Source: Psychromicrobium xiongbiense | Lineage (GTDB): Bacteria; Actinomycetota; Actinomycetes; Actinomycetales; Micrococcaceae | DNA: 64,000 nucleotides | Reading direction: 5' to 3' | Assembly (NCBI RefSeq): GCF_030271165.1 | Contig: NZ_JASSZH010000009.1 | Location: 1 to 64,000, forward strand | In this document: piece after piece, positions 61,366 to 64,000 of the stretch | Numbering within the stretch: position 1 is the stretch's first letter | Layout of the letters: every line of letters begins with the position of its first letter | Position numbers and translations under genes: made by a program | The notes under the pieces: model-generated | Told to the model about the DNA's origin: nothing | Database searches by the model: none | The model's input: the letters and a program-made list of their open reading frames with translations, nothing else

Positions 61366-62268
61366 GTGATCCCCACCGTCTCAGTCTTCCGTTATGCCCC
61401 CGATCTCCGCGATGAGGACCGGGCTGCCCTCCGCCAGACCGTGCTCAGCACTGGTGTCACGCTTGCCGAAGAGTTCGCTGAGACTCTGGGCGGCCTCGAG
61501 TTCTGTGGTCTGCGTGTTGAGGTTCCTGAGACCAACGATTCCGCAGCACTGCTGACGGCGCTTGCGGCGGCCTTTCCGGTCGAGGACCCGCGGCGGGGCC
61601 TCTGGGCTGTGGTGCCGGAGAGTCTGCGGGCAGCAGAGCGCACACTGGTAGTGCTCGATGTCGACTCCACCCTGATCCAGCAGGAGGTCATTGAGCTGCT
61701 CGCCGCGTATGCCGGGCGGGAAGCAGAAGTGCGTGAGGTCACCGAGGCTGCGATGCGTGGAGAGCTCGACTTCGCCCAGAGCCTGCACGCCCGGGTGGCC
61801 ACCCTGGCGGGCCTTCCCGCCTCGGTCCTCGAGGAGGTACGCCGCGCCCTGGTACTCTCCCCCGGCGCCCGGGAACTCATTGACGGTGTGCACCGCAGCG
61901 GTGGGCTGGTGGCAGCCGTCTCGGGTGGTTTCTCGCAGATCCTGGATCCGCTTGCCGACGAGCTGGGGCTGGATCATGCGCAGGCCAATGACCTGGAGAT
62001 CGTGGATGGCAGGCTGACCGGCCGCGTGCTGGGCGCGGTCGTGGACCGCGCGGCCAAGGCTGCTGCGCTGCAGCGCTGGGCAGCGCACGATCACATCCCG
62101 CTCGTGGCAACGGTCGCCATCGGCGATGGTGCCAATGATCTGGATATGATGGCGGCGGCCGGGCTCAGCGTCGCCTTCAACGCCAAGCCGGCCGTGCGCC
62201 GGGTTGCTGCGGCCCGGGTGGACCGCCTGGATTCCGTGCTGGTGCTCGCCGGGATGACCCAGCGCTGA
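61366..62268 (+). CDS. serB: Phosphoserine phosphatase SerB
   Basis: A 300-residue HAD phosphatase. VVLDVDSTLIQQEVIE gives nucleophile Asp98 and Asp100; VSGGFSQIL is motif II and IGDGANDLDMMAAAG motifs III-IV. An N-terminal 80-residue region precedes the HAD core, in place of or resembling the ACT region of some SerB proteins. It completes serine synthesis by removing phosphate from phosphoserine. GTG start with TAGGCT six bases upstream; convergent with the SDR gene 22 bases away. Confidence 0.94.
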   Translation: MIPTVSVFRYAPDLRDEDRAALRQTVLSTGVTLAEEFAETLGGLEFCGLRVEVPETNDSAALLTALAAAFPVEDPRRGLWAVVPESLRAAERTLVVLDVDSTLIQQEVIELLAAYAGREAEVREVTEAAMRGELDFAQSLHARVATLAGLPASVLEEVRRALVLSPGARELIDGVHRSGGLVAAVSGGFSQILDPLADELGLDHAQANDLEIVDGRLTGRVLGAVVDRAAKAAALQRWAAHDHIPLVATVAIGDGANDLDMMAAAGLSVAFNAKPAVRRVAAARVDRLDSVLVLAGMTQR

Positions 62269-62290
62269 CCCTCCGGAGCGCCAGGAATTT

Positions 62291-63070
62291 TCAGGGGTTG
62301 AGGAACGACTCCGCGCCACCGACCAGCTCGGTGTGACCCGTGGGTACCTCGGCGGTGACCATGGCGGATACCTCGGCCGCGAATTCCGCCACGGAGTACA
62401 GTTTGCCGGCCTCCGCGCGACGCGCCTCGATGGCACCCGGCTGTGCCCGGTCCAGCAGGGTGGCGGTGATGGTTCCTTCAATCATGTCCCCGGAGACCAC
62501 GACGAAACTGATGCCCTTGGCCTCCAGCTCGGGGATGAATTCGCGCAGGGCGTCTTCACCGGCCCGCTTGCTGCGGGCAACCGGCTCATAGGCATCCATG
62601 GTGGCCACCTGGTTGATGAAGTGTGCCTGGTGGCTCGTGACGAAGACCACTCGGGAACCCGCGGGCATCACCGCGGTGGCCGTTTTGAGCATCGAGACCT
62701 GGGCGTCACGGTTCAGTCGGAGTGCGTAGTCCTCCCCCATGGAGGACTCCATTCCACCGGAGGCGTTGAGTACCAGAATGTCCAGGCCACCGAAGTTCGA
62801 CACTGCAGCATCGACCAGGGCCTGAACGTCCGCTTCCTGGGTCAGATCTCCGGCAACAGCGGCAGCGCGGCCACCGGCGGCCTCGATCTCGGAGACGACC
62901 TTATTGGCCCGCGGCGCCTTCTGCCGGTAGTTCACCACAACAGCGGCGCCCTCGGCGGCGAGGTTCTTGGCGACATCGGCGCCGATTCCGCGGGATGATC
63001 CGGTGACGAGGGCGGTTTTTCCGGCCAGTACTTTTCCTGCCGGTACGCCGGCGGTGTTGTGATCAGTCAT
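62291..63070 (-). CDS. SDR family oxidoreductase with displaced tyrosine
   Basis: A 259-residue short-chain dehydrogenase. The nucleotide site ALVTGSSRGIGADV is intact and LNASGGMESS is like the NNAG region. Where YxxxK is expected, the sequence reads AYEPVARSKRAGEDAL: the Lys is present but Tyr is seven residues before it rather than four, with Val in the usual place. Catalysis may use the shifted Tyr or be absent. The gene is downstream of fabG on the same strand and could be cotranscribed. Confidence 0.88.
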   Translation of the reverse strand: MTDHNTAGVPAGKVLAGKTALVTGSSRGIGADVAKNLAAEGAAVVVNYRQKAPRANKVVSEIEAAGGRAAAVAGDLTQEADVQALVDAAVSNFGGLDILVLNASGGMESSMGEDYALRLNRDAQVSMLKTATAVMPAGSRVVFVTSHQAHFINQVATMDAYEPVARSKRAGEDALREFIPELEAKGISFVVVSGDMIEGTITATLLDRAQPGAIEARRAEAGKLYSVAEFAAEVSAMVTAEVPTGHTELVGGAESFLNP

Positions 63071-63153
63071 GATGTCCTGTGCTTCTTCTCGAATCGACTG
63101 TGAATTTCAAACGGCAATGCAGTCGGGACTACACTCCCAGTGCTGCGCTGGTG

Positions 63154-63876
63154 TCAGTGGCCCATGCCCAGGCCGCCATCGACCGGGATCACGGCCCCGG
63201 AGATGTAGGCAGCTTCATCGCTAGCCAGCCAGCGAACCACGTTGGCCACCTCGGAGGCCTCGGCAAAGCGCCCAGCCGGCACGTTGGCCAGGTATTGCTT
63301 CTGGGTTTCCTCCGGCAGCTCGGCCGTCATATCGGTGCTGATGAAGCCGGGAGCCACCACATTGGCGGTGATATTGCGGGAGCCGAGCTCGCGGGTCAGC
63401 GAGCGGGCGATGCCAACCATGCCGGCCTTCGAAGCGGCGTAGTTGATCTGCCCCGGGGATCCGTACAGACCGACCACCGAGGAAATCAGGATGACGCGGC
63501 CCTTGCGCAGCCGGATCATGCCCTTCGCGGCCCGCTTGATCACGCGGAAGGCACCGGTCAGATTGGTGTCCAGGACCGAGGTGAAATCGTCCTCGCTCAT
63601 CCGCAGCAGCAGAGTGTCCTTGGTCACGCCGGCATTGGCCACCAGCACCTCCACCGGACCATGGGCAGCTTCAACGTCGGTGAACGCCGCGTCGATGCTC
63701 GCCTGGTCACGGACGTCCGCCTGCACGCCCAGAATCCCCTCGGGCAACTCGGTGGGGCTGCGGTAGGTCACCGCCACTTTGTCGCCATTGGCCAGAAAGG
63801 CCCGGGCGATGGCCAGGCCGATTCCTCGATTCCCTCCGGTGATCAGAACACTGCGACCCGTGACGGAATCTGCCAT
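63154..63876 (-). CDS. fabG: 3-oxoacyl-ACP reductase FabG
   Basis: A 240-residue classical SDR. VLITGGNRGIGLAIA, NAGV, SSVVGLYG and YAASKAG give the full cofactor and Ser-Tyr-Lys sites. It reduces 3-oxoacyl-ACP in fatty-acid (possibly mycolic-like) synthesis. The start at 63876 (MADSVTGRSVLITGG) is preferred to a longer frame with no homology. The upstream region reaches the window edge. Confidence 0.92.
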   Translation of the reverse strand: MADSVTGRSVLITGGNRGIGLAIARAFLANGDKVAVTYRSPTELPEGILGVQADVRDQASIDAAFTDVEAAHGPVEVLVANAGVTKDTLLLRMSEDDFTSVLDTNLTGAFRVIKRAAKGMIRLRKGRVILISSVVGLYGSPGQINYAASKAGMVGIARSLTRELGSRNITANVVAPGFISTDMTAELPEETQKQYLANVPAGRFAEASEVANVVRWLASDEAAYISGAVIPVDGGLGMGH

Positions 63877-64000
63877 GATGAGGACTCGTTTCTCCCGATG
63901 TCTGCTGACTGGTGGTGCCGTGTACTTGGCGCTCGTCTTGCATCTTATCCGGCTCCGGTTTGCTCTCCTACTTGAGCCTTCAGATGACCGACCCACCGGG

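Noticed and set aside
1-64000. CRISPR arrays, insertion sequences, integrase, phage or toxin-antitoxin genes
   Set aside because: None seen: no regularly spaced repeats, transposase or integrase motifs; the window is mainly conserved chromosomal genes.

Overview
The window reads as chromosomal DNA of a high-GC actinobacterium of the family Micrococcaceae (Arthrobacter sensu lato). The evidence is a complete Pup-proteasome locus whose PafB and PafC homologues are fused into one protein, a mycothiol ligase gene (mshC), and gene order from about 0 to 26 kb that follows the Mycobacterium ppm1-helY-tatCA-pafBC-pafA-prcAB-pup-dop-mpa-mshC-uppP neighbourhood. I see no phage, integrase, insertion sequence or CRISPR array. 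Species cannot be fixed from sequence reading alone. Layout, 0-26 kb: a long minus-strand block carries a polyprenol-phosphate mannosyltransferase, an amidohydrolase, the HelY helicase, TatC and TatA, a small membrane protein, the PafBC regulator, two FKBP prolyl isomerases, PafA, PrcA, PrcB, Pup, Dop, the ARC/Mpa ATPase, a tRNA m1A58 methyltransferase, a site-2 protease and a HAD hydrolase. Across a divergent promoter lies a PAC2-family gene (+), then mshC and uppP (-), an aldo/keto reductase (+), an acidic-tail small protein (-) and a DUF5703-type small protein (+). In this block Pup is deamidated by Dop, ligated to substrates by PafA, and the tagged proteins are unfolded by ARC into the PrcA/PrcB chamber. 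PafBC is a DNA-damage regulator of the WYL family. 26-39 kb: an acyl-CoA dehydrogenase-like flavoprotein, an M20 peptidase, tRNA-Leu(GAG) with a strong terminator, a decayed nitrilase gene, and a beta-oxidation-type cluster. The cluster is a thiolase / FabG4-like reductase / MaoC hydratase operon divergent from a TetR regulator plus a large acyl-CoA oxidase/dehydrogenase. A lone glutamate decarboxylase follows. 38-50 kb: glycogen genes glgA and glgC are divergent; next are an unusual zinc-ribbon SDR protein and a minus-strand three-gene set (circularly permuted ATP-grasp, alpha-E, transglutaminase) that looks like an uncharacterised peptide-modifying system. Aminopeptidase N, a RidA-family protein and a lipoate-ligase-like protein follow. 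50-58 kb: ribosomal protein L31 type B, a Bcp peroxiredoxin, and a regulated uptake island (binding lipoprotein, ABC ATPase, fused permease, fumarase-superfamily lyase, LacI repressor) with two matching palindromic operators upstream. 58-64 kb: a decayed membrane-protein gene, a TrmH/SpoU methyltransferase, a TSUP permease, an orphan ABC ATPase, serB and two short-chain dehydrogenases. Three patterns cut across the genes. At least eleven genes have a TANNNT hexamer 6-7 bases before their start codon, suggesting leaderless transcripts. Several gene ends carry long, near-perfect hairpins without a U-tract. Two genes are broken partly at 7-G homopolymers, so real decay and base-calling error must be told apart.
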